Positions 43,922-52,405 of a DNA stretch of 64,000 nucleotides are shown here, piece by piece (position 1 is the first letter of the stretch; each line of letters starts with the position of its first letter). Below the pieces are notes generated by a model that made no database searches, was not told the DNA's origin, and worked only from the letters and a program-made list of their open reading frames with translations. This DNA comes from Pseudomonas solani (GTDB lineage Bacteria > Pseudomonadota > Gammaproteobacteria > Pseudomonadales > Pseudomonadaceae). Location of the stretch: NCBI RefSeq assembly GCF_026072635.1, contig NZ_AP023081.1, positions 3,406,501-3,470,500 of the forward strand, in the 5' to 3' direction. A program made the position numbers and the translations under genes.

Positions 43922-44928
43922 GGCGTGGAGAAGTCCCCGGCGCTGAAGGACAGGCCCACCCGCGCCAGCCGCGAGACGGGGGCGAGGGGGTGGAGTTCGG
44001 AGAACAGGCAGGTTTCCGGTTCTTCCTGCTGGTTGCACACCTGCTCAATGCGCTCGAGGAAGCGCGCCAGGTGTGGCGAGGGTTCGCTGTCCGGGCGCAA
44101 CAGGTAGGTGGTGAGCACCGAGTCGGGCACCGACAGCGCGCGGGTGACGATCTCGCTGCCGGGCAGGTAGCTCTGCTCGGTGCCACAGATCAGGGCGACC
44201 CCGTAGCCGGCCGAGACCAGTGCCTGCATGGTTTCGCGGGAGATGTATTGCTCGACGATGTTCAGCGAGGCCTCCTCGGCTTCGCTGAGGTTGGCCTTGA
44301 GCATGCGGCTGATCTGCTGGTGCTGGCCTTCGTGGACTTCGGGGTGGCTGAGGATCAGCGGGTGGCGCGCCAGCTCCTTGAGCGGGATCTTGCGGTGCGA
44401 CAGCAGCGGGTGGCGGGCGGGCAGGGCGGCGACCAGAGGGTCGCTCCAGATCGGCCGTACGCACAGGCCATCGACGGCGTTGTCGGTTCGCGCGAAGCCG
44501 ACGTCGTAGCTGTGGTCGAGCATGCCCTTCACCTGTTGGGCGTGGCTCACCTCGAACAGGCGTATTTCCATTTCCGGTTCCTCCTGGCGGCAGCGCGCCA
44601 GCAGGTCGGCGAGTTTTTGCGGGGCGATGCCGTCGGAAACCGCGACCCGCAGCGTGCCGCGAAAGCCCATGGCGACGCCGCGCATGTCCATCCGTGCCTG
44701 CTCCAGGGCGGCGAAGATGCGTTTGGTGTTCTCTAGAAAGACGGTGCCGGCCCAGGTCAGTTGAACGCCCCGCGGGTTGCGTTCGAAGAGCAGGGTGTTG
44801 AGGTCCGACTCCAGCTCCTTGATGGCCCGCGACAGGGGCGATTGCTCGATGTGCAGGCGCGCCGCGGCGCGGGTGAAGTTCAACTCCTCGGCCACGGCGA
44901 GGAAATAGCGAAGATGACGTAGTTCCAT
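43918..44928 (-). CDS. LysR-family transcriptional regulator
   Basis: 336 residues. The helix-turn-helix at the N-terminus is MELRHLRYFLAVAEELNFTR with AAARLHIEQSPLSRAIKELE. An effector-binding domain follows (about 90-300). The tail after 300 (LFSELHPLAPVSRL) is extra. LysR regulators usually control a divergent gene, but here the upstream side is ndh transcribed on the same strand, so it more likely regulates its own operon. The start at 44928 gives the standard MELRHL N-terminus; in-frame Met at 44952 is less likely. Confidence 0.9.
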   Translation of the reverse strand: MELRHLRYFLAVAEELNFTRAAARLHIEQSPLSRAIKELESDLNTLLFERNPRGVQLTWAGTVFLENTKRIFAALEQARMDMRGVAMGFRGTLRVAVSDGIAPQKLADLLARCRQEEPEMEIRLFEVSHAQQVKGMLDHSYDVGFARTDNAVDGLCVRPIWSDPLVAALPARHPLLSHRKIPLKELARHPLILSHPEVHEGQHQQISRMLKANLSEAEEASLNIVEQYISRETMQALVSAGYGVALICGTEQSYLPGSEIVTRALSVPDSVLTTYLLRPDSEPSPHLARFLERIEQVCNQQEEPETCLFSELHPLAPVSRLARVGLSFSAGDFSTP

Positions 44929-45240
44929 GTATGAGTCTCTCCTGTCTGTCATCGACCCTGGGTTCCGGGCCGTGCCCGGTGTGCTGCGTTCCTCCAGCCC
45001 TTACTGCGTAGTGGTCCTGGTGCGCGAGTGGCCCGGGTGGCGCCTATCCGATGGCGCAAACGCCCTGGCCAGACGCGTTGCGGGGCTCAATATCGGCGTG
45101 AAGAGACCGTCCCGCACTCCGTTTCTTGCGGTCGAATCTGCTGGGCGGGAAAGGGCGACGGACGGTGGGGCGGAAAGGGGCTTGGAGCGGCGGGGAGAGG
45201 CGAGGGAAGGCCGGCATCGCGGGGATGCCGGCCGGGTGGA
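44929..45240 (-). other. Gap between ndh and the lysR operon
   Basis: 312 bases. It holds a 10-bp hairpin GGCCGGCATC/GATGCCGGCC at 45209-45233 directly after the ndh stop, probably its terminator although without a T tract, and an Ada-box-like site at 45122-45139. No supported gene. Confidence 0.6.
45122..45139 (-). promoter_or_regulatory. Second Ada-box-like site, ahead of the lysR-oxygenase-ogt operon
   Basis: On the minus strand the site reads AGATTCGACCGCAAGAAA, matching the ada-proximal halves (ATTCGAACGCAAGAAC) at 13 of 16 aligned positions. It points toward lysR, 194 bases away, with a GATATT possible -10 about 40 bases downstream. Confidence 0.55.
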
Positions 45241-46542
45241 TCAGTGGAGCTTCAGGCGCGGGTCGGTGCTGCGGCCGATGCGGTCGCTGAGCATCAGCAG
45301 CAGGGTGCGGAAGCCACCGTAGAGCGCCATCTGGTGCATGCGGTAGAGCGAGATGTAGAACATCCGCGCCAGCCAGCCTTCGAGCTTGACGCTGCCCATC
45401 AGGTTGCCCATGAGGTTGCCGACGGCGCTGAAGCTGGAGAGGGAGATCAGCGAACCGTAGTCCTTGTAGCGGTACTCGGGCAGCTCCTGCTGGCCGGCGA
45501 TGCGCAGCTTCAGCGACTTCACCAGCAGCGAGGCCTGCTGGTGGGCGGCCTGGGCGCGCGGAGGCACGCTGCGGTCGCTGCCGTCGCCCAGGGGGCAGGC
45601 GGCACAGTCGCCGAAGGCGAAGATGGCGTCGTCACGGGTGGTCTGCAGGGTGGGTTTGACCACCAGCTGGTTGATGCGGTTGCTTTCGAGGCCGTCCAGG
45701 TCCTTGAGGAAGGCGGGCGCGCGGATGCCGGCGGCCCAGACCTTGAGGCTGGCGGGGATCACCTCGCCTTGGGCGGTGCGCAGGCCTTCGGCGGTGACCT
45801 CGCTGACCGCGGCGCCGGTCATCACGGTGACGCCGAGCTGTTCCAGGGTCTTGTGCACCGGCGCGCTGATGTGCTCGGGCAGCGCCGGCAGGACGCGCGG
45901 GCCGGCTTCGATCAAGGTGATGCGCATGTTCTCCGGCTGGATGCTGTCCAGGCCGTAGGCGGCCAGTTCGTGGGCGGCGTGGTGCAGCTCGGCGGCCAGT
46001 TCCACACCGGTAGCACCGGCGCCGACGATGGCGACGCTGATCTGGTCGCTGTTGCCTTCCCGGGCGTGGGCGCGCAGGTAGTGGCTGAGCAGCTGGCGGT
46101 GGAAGCGTTCGGCCTGCTCGCGGGTGTCGAGGAAGATGCAGTGGCGGGACGCGCCTTCGGTGCCGAAGTCGTTGGTGGTACTGCCGACGGCGATCACCAG
46201 GCTGTCGTAGGGCACTTCACGGGCGGGCACCAGTTCACGGCCGTCCTCGTCGAGAGTGGCGGCGAGCTGGATGGCCTTGCGCGTGCGGTCCAGACCGCTC
46301 ATGCGGCCGAGCTGGAACTCGAAGTGGTTCCATTTGCCCTGGGCGACGTAGTTCAGCTCGTTCTCCGTGGAGTTCAAGGAGCCGGCGGCCACTTCGTGCA
46401 GCAGGGGTTTCCAGATGTGCGTCAGGTTGGCGTCGGCCAGGATGACCTTGGCCTGGCCTTTCTTGCCCAGGGTTCTACCCAGACGGGTGGCGAGCTCCAG
46501 CCCGCCGGCGCCGCCGCCGACGATAACGATACGATGGGTCAT
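45241..46542 (-). CDS. ndh: Type II NADH:quinone dehydrogenase
   Basis: Single-subunit non-proton-pumping NADH dehydrogenase on the inner face of the membrane, 433 residues. Two Rossmann motifs: FAD at the N-terminus (IVIVGGGAGGLELA) and NADH (VAIVGAGATGVELAAEL). The FAD-pyrophosphate motif AIFAFGDCAACP and the quinone-side AAHQQASLL helix are typical, and the C-terminal amphipathic region (WLARMFYISLYRMHQMALYG) mediates membrane attachment. P. aeruginosa has ndh at the corresponding locus, which marks the return to conserved backbone. Confidence 0.95.
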   Translation of the reverse strand: MTHRIVIVGGGAGGLELATRLGRTLGKKGQAKVILADANLTHIWKPLLHEVAAGSLNSTENELNYVAQGKWNHFEFQLGRMSGLDRTRKAIQLAATLDEDGRELVPAREVPYDSLVIAVGSTTNDFGTEGASRHCIFLDTREQAERFHRQLLSHYLRAHAREGNSDQISVAIVGAGATGVELAAELHHAAHELAAYGLDSIQPENMRITLIEAGPRVLPALPEHISAPVHKTLEQLGVTVMTGAAVSEVTAEGLRTAQGEVIPASLKVWAAGIRAPAFLKDLDGLESNRINQLVVKPTLQTTRDDAIFAFGDCAACPLGDGSDRSVPPRAQAAHQQASLLVKSLKLRIAGQQELPEYRYKDYGSLISLSSFSAVGNLMGNLMGSVKLEGWLARMFYISLYRMHQMALYGGFRTLLLMLSDRIGRSTDPRLKLH

Positions 46543-46605
46543 GGGAACATCTCACAAGGCTATAAGAATTCTTATGGTTGGCGCCGGGCGAGCGGGGGAG
46601 GCTGC

Positions 46606-46778
46606 TCATAGCACGAGGCGCGCGAGGAGGCGGCTGAGGATGCCGAGCCCGACAACCATCACCAGCAGAATCATCAGCAGGCGCCAGGGCTTGAACGGCT
46701 CGCGTTCCACCTGGTGCTGGGGAGATTCAGGTACTGGTCGACCTTCTGCTGGTCTTCGGGTGTCAGGCGGCTGCTCAT
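46606..46778 (-). pseudogene. DUF3094-like small membrane protein, frame broken in a G/C run
   Basis: From ATG 46776-46778 the reading gives MSSRLTPEDQQKVDQYLNLP, then leaves the expected frame at the G4 run at 46719-46722 (C run on the coding strand). Adding one base restores HQVEREPFKPWRLL and a membrane helix (MILLVMVVGLGILSRLLARL), stop at 46606. The result is a 57-residue DUF3094-type protein, which pseudomonads carry next to ndh. Likely a sequencing error, since both halves are intact. Confidence 0.65.
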
Positions 46779-46864
46779 GGTAAGCCTCGACGGGGGAATG
46801 GGCTCATTCTAGCTGTGTGTTTCGAGAAGGCTCAATCGACGGCGCGAATAATTCGACTGTCGCG

Positions 46865-47491
46865 TCACAGTCCGATGCCGGCGTCGAAGATCACCGTTCG
46901 ACCCAGGTTGGCGCGTAAAAATTCCGGGGCATCCGGGTGGGCGAAGAGCACGCGGGCGTAGGTGGAGCCGACGATGGACAGCGAGCGCCAGCCCTGGCGG
47001 AGGAATTCGGTGGGCGGCGGGAAGGGGCTGTTGAAATCGGGCACCGAGCGCTTGAGGTTGACGAAGGCCACCAGGTCCAGCTCGTTCAGCTCGAGGCCAC
47101 GCTCGGTGTAGTTGTGGGCCTTCTTGCGCAGCGTCGGCGCGAGGCGGGCCTGCAGCTCGGCGGTGGCGATGCGCTTGGGCCGGGCCTCGCGGCGCACCAG
47201 TTGAGCGAGGGAGAAGGCGCTGCGGCGGCGTTCCAGCTCGGCGCGCCATTCATCATTGAGCCGCCGGCCCTCGTCGAGGACGAAGAACACCTCGAAGGCG
47301 GCATCGCGGAACTGCACATCCGGGGGCTCGCCGCCGGTGCTGAAGTCTTCCAGCCGATGGGGCACGTTAAGAGCCTGCAGCAGGCGCTGGCAGACCCAGC
47401 GCTCGCGCTCCCATTTGCGTGCGTTGGAGAGGAAGTCGTTGGCCTGTTCCGCCTGACGGGTGAGCAGGCGCAGGTAGTCGGATTCGTCCAT
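46865..47491 (-). CDS. DUF1780 family conserved protein
   Basis: 208 residues, cytoplasmic, no signal or membrane segment. Conserved-looking segments include MDESDYLRLLTRQAEQANDF, WERERWVCQRLLQALN and FSTGGEPPDVQFRDAAFEVF. I assign it to DUF1780 from memory of the family. The PPDVQFRDAAFEV stretch is reminiscent of a nuclease-like fold, but I cannot show catalytic residues. The gene occurs in the same neighbourhood in P. aeruginosa. Divergent from the GNAT gene. Confidence 0.75.
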   Translation of the reverse strand: MDESDYLRLLTRQAEQANDFLSNARKWERERWVCQRLLQALNVPHRLEDFSTGGEPPDVQFRDAAFEVFFVLDEGRRLNDEWRAELERRRSAFSLAQLVRREARPKRIATAELQARLAPTLRKKAHNYTERGLELNELDLVAFVNLKRSVPDFNSPFPPPTEFLRQGWRSLSIVGSTYARVLFAHPDAPEFLRANLGRTVIFDAGIGL

Positions 47492-47604
47492 GAGCGGAGC
47501 TTAGCCTCGCCGCGCCTCGCTGTGGTAGCCCGACGCGGCATACGGGCACGGCGCCCTGTGGCGGGCCTTGGTATAAACTCCGGACCTTGCCTTGGAACCT
47601 TCCC

Positions 47605-48030
47605 ATGCAATTGCGCCCCGCCACACCTGCCGACCACTCCCGATTGCTGGCCCTCTGGAGCCGGACGCCGGGCATCCGCCTGCGCCCGGAGGACGAGTAC
47701 GCACCCTTCTGCGCCTATCTCGCACGAAACCCCGGGCTGAGCCTGCTGGTCGAAGCCGGGGGCGAGGTGGTCGCCTGCCTGATGGCCGGACACGACGGCC
47801 GACGCGGCTACCTGCAGCACCTGGTGGTCGACGAGGCCTTTCGCGGGCGCGGGCTGGCCCGGCGGATGCTCGATGAGGTGCTGGCGCGGCTGGCGGAGCA
47901 GGGCATCGGCAAATCCCATGTCTTCGTCCTGCGTGATGCACCCCAGGCGCTGGCCTTCTGGCGAGCGCAGGAAGGCTGGGGCGAGCGTGGGGACATCCAG
48001 GTTTTTTCCACAAGGGGAGCGAGTGAATGA
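47605..48030 (+). CDS. GNAT-family N-acetyltransferase
   Basis: 141 residues. The acetyl-CoA binding signature is visible in HLVVDEAFRGRGLARRMLDEV (Q/RxxGxG/A as RGRGLA). The N-terminus MQLRPATPADHSRLLALW is typical of RimI-like GNATs. Substrate unknown. The ATG at 47605 was chosen over 47587 because it starts directly at the conserved strand. It overlaps the next gene by four bases (ATGA), beginning a three-gene operon. Confidence 0.88.
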   Translation: MQLRPATPADHSRLLALWSRTPGIRLRPEDEYAPFCAYLARNPGLSLLVEAGGEVVACLMAGHDGRRGYLQHLVVDEAFRGRGLARRMLDEVLARLAEQGIGKSHVFVLRDAPQALAFWRAQEGWGERGDIQVFSTRGASE

Positions 48031-48494
48031 AAGCGGTTTTCGTGGTGGTGCTGATGGCGTGGATGGGGTTTGCCCAGGCGCAGGAGGAGGGTTCACGGCT
48101 CGCGCCCTGGACGTTGCTGGACCAGTACGACCAGCCTTACACCCTCGATGACGGGCTGCGGCTGTTGCTGGTGGCCCGCGACATGGACGGCGCGAAGCTG
48201 GTCAAGGCGGCGTTGGAGGGGCAACCCAAGGGCTACCTGGAGGCGCGCAAGGCCGTGTTCCTCGCCGATGTGAGCCGCATGCCGGCGGTGATCGCCAAGC
48301 TCTTCGCGGTGCCGGCGATGCGGGATTACAACTACCGGGTGATGCTGGACCGTGAGTCCCGCGTGGCGCCCCGTTATCCGGCCGAGGCGGGCAGCGTGCT
48401 GCTGTTGCGCCTGGAAGGTGGCGTAGTGCGTGAAACCCTGACCTTCACCGATGCTGCGGCGCTGCGCGCCGTTCTCGAGTCCTCCGCAGAGTGA
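48027..48494 (+). CDS. Periplasmic protein of unknown function
   Basis: 155 residues with a signal peptide (MKAVFVVVLMAWMGFAQAQ). The mature part begins SRLAPWTLLDQYDQPYTLDD, which resembles the start of thioredoxin/redoxin-like domains, but no CxxC is present, so it would be a redox-inactive member at most. Overlaps the GNAT stop and the start of the permease gene (GTGA), so the three genes are coupled. Confidence 0.8.
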   Translation: MKAVFVVVLMAWMGFAQAQEEGSRLAPWTLLDQYDQPYTLDDGLRLLLVARDMDGAKLVKAALEGQPKGYLEARKAVFLADVSRMPAVIAKLFAVPAMRDYNYRVMLDRESRVAPRYPAEAGSVLLLRLEGGVVRETLTFTDAAALRAVLESSAE

Positions 48495-49177
48495 TCGCGT
48501 CCCAGTTGCTCTCCACCACCAGCCTGGGCCTGGGCTGGGCGATCTACCTGCCGGCCATCGCTTGGGCGATCTGGCGGGCGCCCTGGGTGGAGCTGTTCAG
48601 CGATACGCGGCGCCAGCACCTGCTGTTCGGCACCGTGCTGGCGCTGTTCCTGCTGTGGCTGGTGCGGCGAGATTTCGATTCGGGCGTCTCCTACCACTTC
48701 ATCGGCATGACGGCGGTGACGTTGCTGCTGGATTGGCCGCTGGCGGTGCTCGGCGGCCTGGTGGCGCAGCTTGGTCTGCTGGCGCTGGGGCGCCAGGACT
48801 TCGGCGCGCTGGGGCTCAACGGCGCGCTGCTGGTGCTGCTGCCGGTGCTGGTGACCGAGTGCTGCGCCCTCTGGGTGGAGCGCTATCAACCGCGCAACCT
48901 CTTCGTCTACATCTTCTGCTGCGGCTTCTTCCCCGCCGCACTGACGGCGCTGCTGTGCACGCTGGTGGGGCTGGGCGTGCTCTGGCTGGACGGCATCTTC
49001 CCGATGCCGCCCTGGCTGGAGGATTTCGTCGGCTACCTCTGGCTGGTGATGTTCCCCGAGGCCTTTATCAACGGCACCGCGGTGACGGCGCTGGTGGTGT
49101 TCTACCCGGACTGGCTGGAGACCTTCAACCGCTCGCGCTACCTGCAGGCGCCCTGGAAGGACGACGAGCCGAAGTGA
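48491..49177 (+). CDS. CbiM-like membrane permease (ECF-type transport component)
   Basis: 228 residues with about six membrane helices. It resembles the stand-alone permeases annotated as energy-coupling factor permease in Pseudomonas (YHFIGMTAVTLLLDWPLAVLG with a histidine in helix 3, then FPEAFINGTAVTALVV). The start is a GTG at 48491 overlapping the upstream stop. No ATPase or cobalt/nickel partner gene is adjacent, so its transport substrate is unknown. Confidence 0.7.
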   Translation: MIASQLLSTTSLGLGWAIYLPAIAWAIWRAPWVELFSDTRRQHLLFGTVLALFLLWLVRRDFDSGVSYHFIGMTAVTLLLDWPLAVLGGLVAQLGLLALGRQDFGALGLNGALLVLLPVLVTECCALWVERYQPRNLFVYIFCCGFFPAALTALLCTLVGLGVLWLDGIFPMPPWLEDFVGYLWLVMFPEAFINGTAVTALVVFYPDWLETFNRSRYLQAPWKDDEPK

Positions 49178-49284
49178 TGGCCGGGAATTCACCGCGGGCA
49201 TGACGCCTGGCGGCTTGATCCCGGTCAATTATCCACAGCCCTCCGCGCGCTGATCATGGCGCCTTCACAGACGAAGAGCGGGAG

Positions 49285-49500
49285 ATGACCATGCACAAAT
49301 GGGCGCGCGAGATGCTGGATCGGGAGCTGGCCGTGGCCAGGGGTGCGGGGATGAGCGAGGCGCTGGCGTTGCGGGCGCTGCTCAGCGAGGTGGTGGAGCG
49401 CAGCAAGGCGGTGCGGCCCATCGATGATCTGGCCCAGGAGCTGTGCTTCCTGGCCGACAACCTCGATGACGACCGCGATTACGCCTTCATGCGCCCCTGA
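49285..49500 (+). CDS. Small conserved-looking cytoplasmic protein
   Basis: 71 residues, helical and acidic (LDRELAVARGAGMSEALALR, ELCFLADNLDDDRDYAFMRP). A GGGAG site lies ahead of ATG 49285; ATG 49291 is an alternative. It sits three bases before the convergent yacG gene, in a place where P. aeruginosa also has a short hypothetical gene. No function assigned. Confidence 0.7.
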   Translation: MTMHKWAREMLDRELAVARGAGMSEALALRALLSEVVERSKAVRPIDDLAQELCFLADNLDDDRDYAFMRP

Positions 49501-49503
49501 GGC

Positions 49504-49704
49504 TCAGTGGCCCCGTTCAGGCAGGTCGCTGGTGAAGAGTTCGTCTTCCTGGACGTCGCCGGGGATCGCATGTTCCTCGGAGGCCCAGGCCCCCAGGTCG
49601 ATCAGCTTGCAGCGCTCGCTGCAGAAGGGCCGGCTGGGGCTTTGCGGGCCCCATTCGACGGGGGCGCCACAGGTGGGGCATTCGACGGTCATGGGCTGGC
49701 TCAT
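49504..49704 (-). CDS. yacG: DNA gyrase inhibitor YacG (zinc protein)
   Basis: 66-residue zinc protein that binds GyrB and inhibits gyrase in E. coli. The four zinc cysteines are at C9, C12, C28 and C32 (VECPTCGAPVEWG, PFCSERCKLIDLG), followed by the family motif LGAWASEEHAIPG. The ATG at 49704 (MSQPMTVECP) was chosen over upstream frames. It overlaps coaE by four bases; pilB-pilC-pilD-coaE-yacG is the normal Pseudomonas operon. Confidence 0.95.
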   Translation of the reverse strand: MSQPMTVECPTCGAPVEWGPQSPSRPFCSERCKLIDLGAWASEEHAIPGDVQEDELFTSDLPERGH

Positions 49705-50312
49705 GCTTGGCCTCCGCGCAGGGTCAGGTAGAAAGCGTGCAGACGCTCGACTTCGCGCTGCAGCCATTCGAGGTCACGGTCATTGACCAGCACGTCATCC
49801 GCCGCTTCCAGGCGCTTTTCACGGCTGGCCTGGGCCTTGAGGATGGCGCCGACCTGCTCTTCGGACACCTTGTCCCGGGCCATGGTGCGCTGGATCTGCA
49901 CCGCTTCCGGTGCGTCGACCACCAGTACGCGCTGGGTCATGCGGTGCTGACCGGACTCGATCAGCAGCGGCGAGACGAGGATGGCGTAGGGCGACTGGGC
50001 GCTGGCCAGGTCGCGGACGATTTCCTCGCCTATCAGCGGGTGCAGCAGGTTTTCCAGCCAGCGGCGCTCTTCCGGGTGCTCGAAGATGCGTTGGCGCAAG
50101 GTGGCACGATCGAGTTGGCCGTCGGCCTGCAATACATCGCGGCCGAAGTGCTCGGTGATCTGCGCGAGGGCAGGGCGGCCGGGCTCGACCACCCAGCGCG
50201 CCGCGTGATCGGCGTCCACCAGGTGCACGCCGAGGTTGCCGAAGTGGGTGGCGGCAGCGCTCTTGCCGCTGCCGATGCCGCCCGTAAGGCCAAGGATCCA
50301 GGGTTTGTTCAT
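49701..50312 (-). CDS. coaE: Dephospho-CoA kinase
   Basis: Final enzyme of coenzyme A synthesis, phosphorylating the ribose 3'-OH of dephospho-CoA. 203 residues. P-loop GLTGGIGSGKSAA at the N-terminus, the DADHAARWV substrate motif, and the LLHPLIGEEIV lid region. One-base overlap with pilD upstream and four-base overlap with yacG downstream. Confidence 0.96.
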   Translation of the reverse strand: MNKPWILGLTGGIGSGKSAAATHFGNLGVHLVDADHAARWVVEPGRPALAQITEHFGRDVLQADGQLDRATLRQRIFEHPEERRWLENLLHPLIGEEIVRDLASAQSPYAILVSPLLIESGQHRMTQRVLVVDAPEAVQIQRTMARDKVSEEQVGAILKAQASREKRLEAADDVLVNDRDLEWLQREVERLHAFYLTLRGGQA

Positions 50313-51181
50313 CAGAAACCGGCGAAGTGGAGATAGGTCCCGGTTATTTGATCACCCCAGAGCAATGCAATCCAGCCGGCAATCGCCAGGTAGGGGCCGA
50401 AGGGGATGGGCGTGCCGCTGTCGGCATCACGCAGCTTGAGGATGATGATCCCCAGCACCGCGCCCACCAGGGACGACAGCAGGATGGTCAGCGGCAACAC
50501 CTGCCAGCCACCCCAGGCACCGAGCATCGCCAGCAGCTTGAAGTCGCCGTAGCCCATGCCTTCCTTGCCGGTCACCAGCTTGAACACCCAATACACCGAC
50601 CAGAGGCTGAGATAGCCGCCCACCGCGCCCCAGAGCGCATCGCTGGGCGTGGCGAACATGCCCTGGTTGTTGAGGATCAGGCCAAGCCACAGCAGCGGCA
50701 GTACCAGGGAATCCGGCAGCAACTGGTGGTCGACGTCGATCATGCTCATCGCCAGCAGGCCCCAGGTCAGCACCAGGAACGCCCCGGCCTGCCAGGTGAA
50801 GCCGAAATGCCAGGCGACATAAGCCGACAACAGGCCGCACGCCAGTTCCACCAGCGGGTAGCGCTTCTTGATCGGTGCCTTGCACGACGAGCACTTGCCA
50901 CCCAAGGCCAGCCAGCTGACCACGGGGATGTTCTCCCAGGCCTGGATCTCGTGGCTGCAATGGGGGCAGCGCGAGTTCGGCAGGATCAGGTTGAAGGTAT
51001 CGACCTTGGGCTCCGCCGGAAGCTCCAACGCCTCCCGAGCCTGCGCCTTCCAGTCACGGAACATCATCACCGGCAAGCGGTAGATGACGACGTTGAGGAA
51101 GCTGCCGACGAGAAGGCCTAGTAGGAAGATGCAGAAAACAAAGGCCGGCAAATTGCCGGCCAGGAAGTCGATGACGGTCAC
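50312..51181 (-). CDS. pilD: Prepilin peptidase/N-methyltransferase PilD
   Basis: Inner-membrane aspartic protease that cleaves and N-methylates type IV prepilins and type II secretion pseudopilins. 289 residues with about eight helices. Cytoplasmic loop cysteines for zinc are present (CPHCSHEI, GGKCSSCK). The two catalytic aspartates are in SMIDVDHQLLPD and GMGYGDFKLLA (GxGD motif). It should process PilA, FimU, FimT, PilV, PilW, PilX and PilE of this window. Confidence 0.96.
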   Translation of the reverse strand: MTVIDFLAGNLPAFVFCIFLLGLLVGSFLNVVIYRLPVMMFRDWKAQAREALELPAEPKVDTFNLILPNSRCPHCSHEIQAWENIPVVSWLALGGKCSSCKAPIKKRYPLVELACGLLSAYVAWHFGFTWQAGAFLVLTWGLLAMSMIDVDHQLLPDSLVLPLLWLGLILNNQGMFATPSDALWGAVGGYLSLWSVYWVFKLVTGKEGMGYGDFKLLAMLGAWGGWQVLPLTILLSSLVGAVLGIIILKLRDADSGTPIPFGPYLAIAGWIALLWGDQITGTYLHFAGF

Positions 51182-52402
51182 TTATCCCACTACCGAACCG
51201 AGCTGGAAGATAGGCAGGTACATCGCGATGATCAGGCCGCCGACCAGAACACCGAGGACCGCCATGATCAGAGGCTCCATCAGCGTGGTCAGGTTATCGA
51301 CGGCGTTATCGACTTCTTCTTCATAGAACGAGGCGACCTTGTCGAGCATGGTATCGAGCGCGCCGGACTCTTCGCCAATGGCTGTCATTTGAATGGCCAT
51401 TGAGGGGAACACACCAGTACTGCGCATGGAGAAGTTCAACTGCATGCCGGTGGATACGTCCTGTTTGATCCTGCCGACTGCGTTCTTGAACACGACGTTG
51501 CCGGTGGCGCCGGAAACGGAGTCCAATGCATCCACCAGCGGAACACCAGCTGCGAATGTAGTTGACAGTGTACGGGCATAACGAGCTACAGACGACTTGT
51601 AAACAATATCACCGACGATGGGCATTTTTAGTACACCTCTATCTACAGTGTCTCGGAATTTCTGTGAGCGCTTGTAGAATTGGCCGATACCAAAAATGAT
51701 TCCGAATGCGGCGATTAGTATGAGGAACCCCCAAGTTTGAAGCGCTTCGGAAAGGTTCACGACCATTTGGGTAAATGCAGGCAGCTCTGCGCCAAAACCT
51801 TTGAAAACGTCCCGGAACTGCGGCACGACCTTGATCAGCAAGATGGCTGACACGATGACCGCAACGAGTAAAACTGCGATCGGGTAGGTCATGGCCTTCT
51901 TGATCTTGGCTTTTAGCTGTTCGGTCTTCTCTTTATAGGTCGCGACTCGGTCCAAAAGCGTTTCCAACGCACCGGACTGCTCACCGGAATCGACCAGATT
52001 GCAGTACAGGTCATCGAAATACATGGGTTTCTTGCGCAGAGAGTTGGCGAAACTGTTGCCTGCTGCCACTTCCTGTTTCACTTCATCCACCAGCTTGCGC
52101 ATGTTGGGGTTTTCGAAACCTTCACCGATGATGTCGAAGCTTTGCAATAGCGGAACGCCGGCCTTCATCATCGTAGCCATCTGCCGGGTGAACAAGGCGA
52201 TATCCAGCGGCTTGACTTTCTTGCCGGCGCTGAAAAGGGATGCCGCCTTTTTGCGTACCTTGAGCGGGTTGATACCCTGCTTGCGGAGCTGTGCCTTCAC
52301 CAGCGCCGGGTTTGTGCCGCTGATTTCACCAGTGACCTTGGTACCTTTCTTGTCGGTGCCTTCCCATTTGAAGACACTCGCTTTTAGTGCTTTTTCCGCC
52401 AT
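51182..52402 (-). CDS. pilC: Type IV pilus inner-membrane platform protein PilC
   Basis: Platform protein that couples PilB/PilT to pilus assembly, 406 residues. Two T2SS_F domains, each ending in membrane helices: first FTRQMATMMKAGVPLLQSFD, second YARTLSTTFAAGVPLVDALD. Three membrane segments in the usual positions (about 175-200, 225-245, 380-400). Adjacent to pilB and pilD. Parts of the gene are visibly richer in A/T than the yacG-coaE side. Confidence 0.95.
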   Translation of the reverse strand: MAEKALKASVFKWEGTDKKGTKVTGEISGTNPALVKAQLRKQGINPLKVRKKAASLFSAGKKVKPLDIALFTRQMATMMKAGVPLLQSFDIIGEGFENPNMRKLVDEVKQEVAAGNSFANSLRKKPMYFDDLYCNLVDSGEQSGALETLLDRVATYKEKTEQLKAKIKKAMTYPIAVLLVAVIVSAILLIKVVPQFRDVFKGFGAELPAFTQMVVNLSEALQTWGFLILIAAFGIIFGIGQFYKRSQKFRDTVDRGVLKMPIVGDIVYKSSVARYARTLSTTFAAGVPLVDALDSVSGATGNVVFKNAVGRIKQDVSTGMQLNFSMRSTGVFPSMAIQMTAIGEESGALDTMLDKVASFYEEEVDNAVDNLTTLMEPLIMAVLGVLVGGLIIAMYLPIFQLGSVVG

Positions 52403-52405
52403 GGA

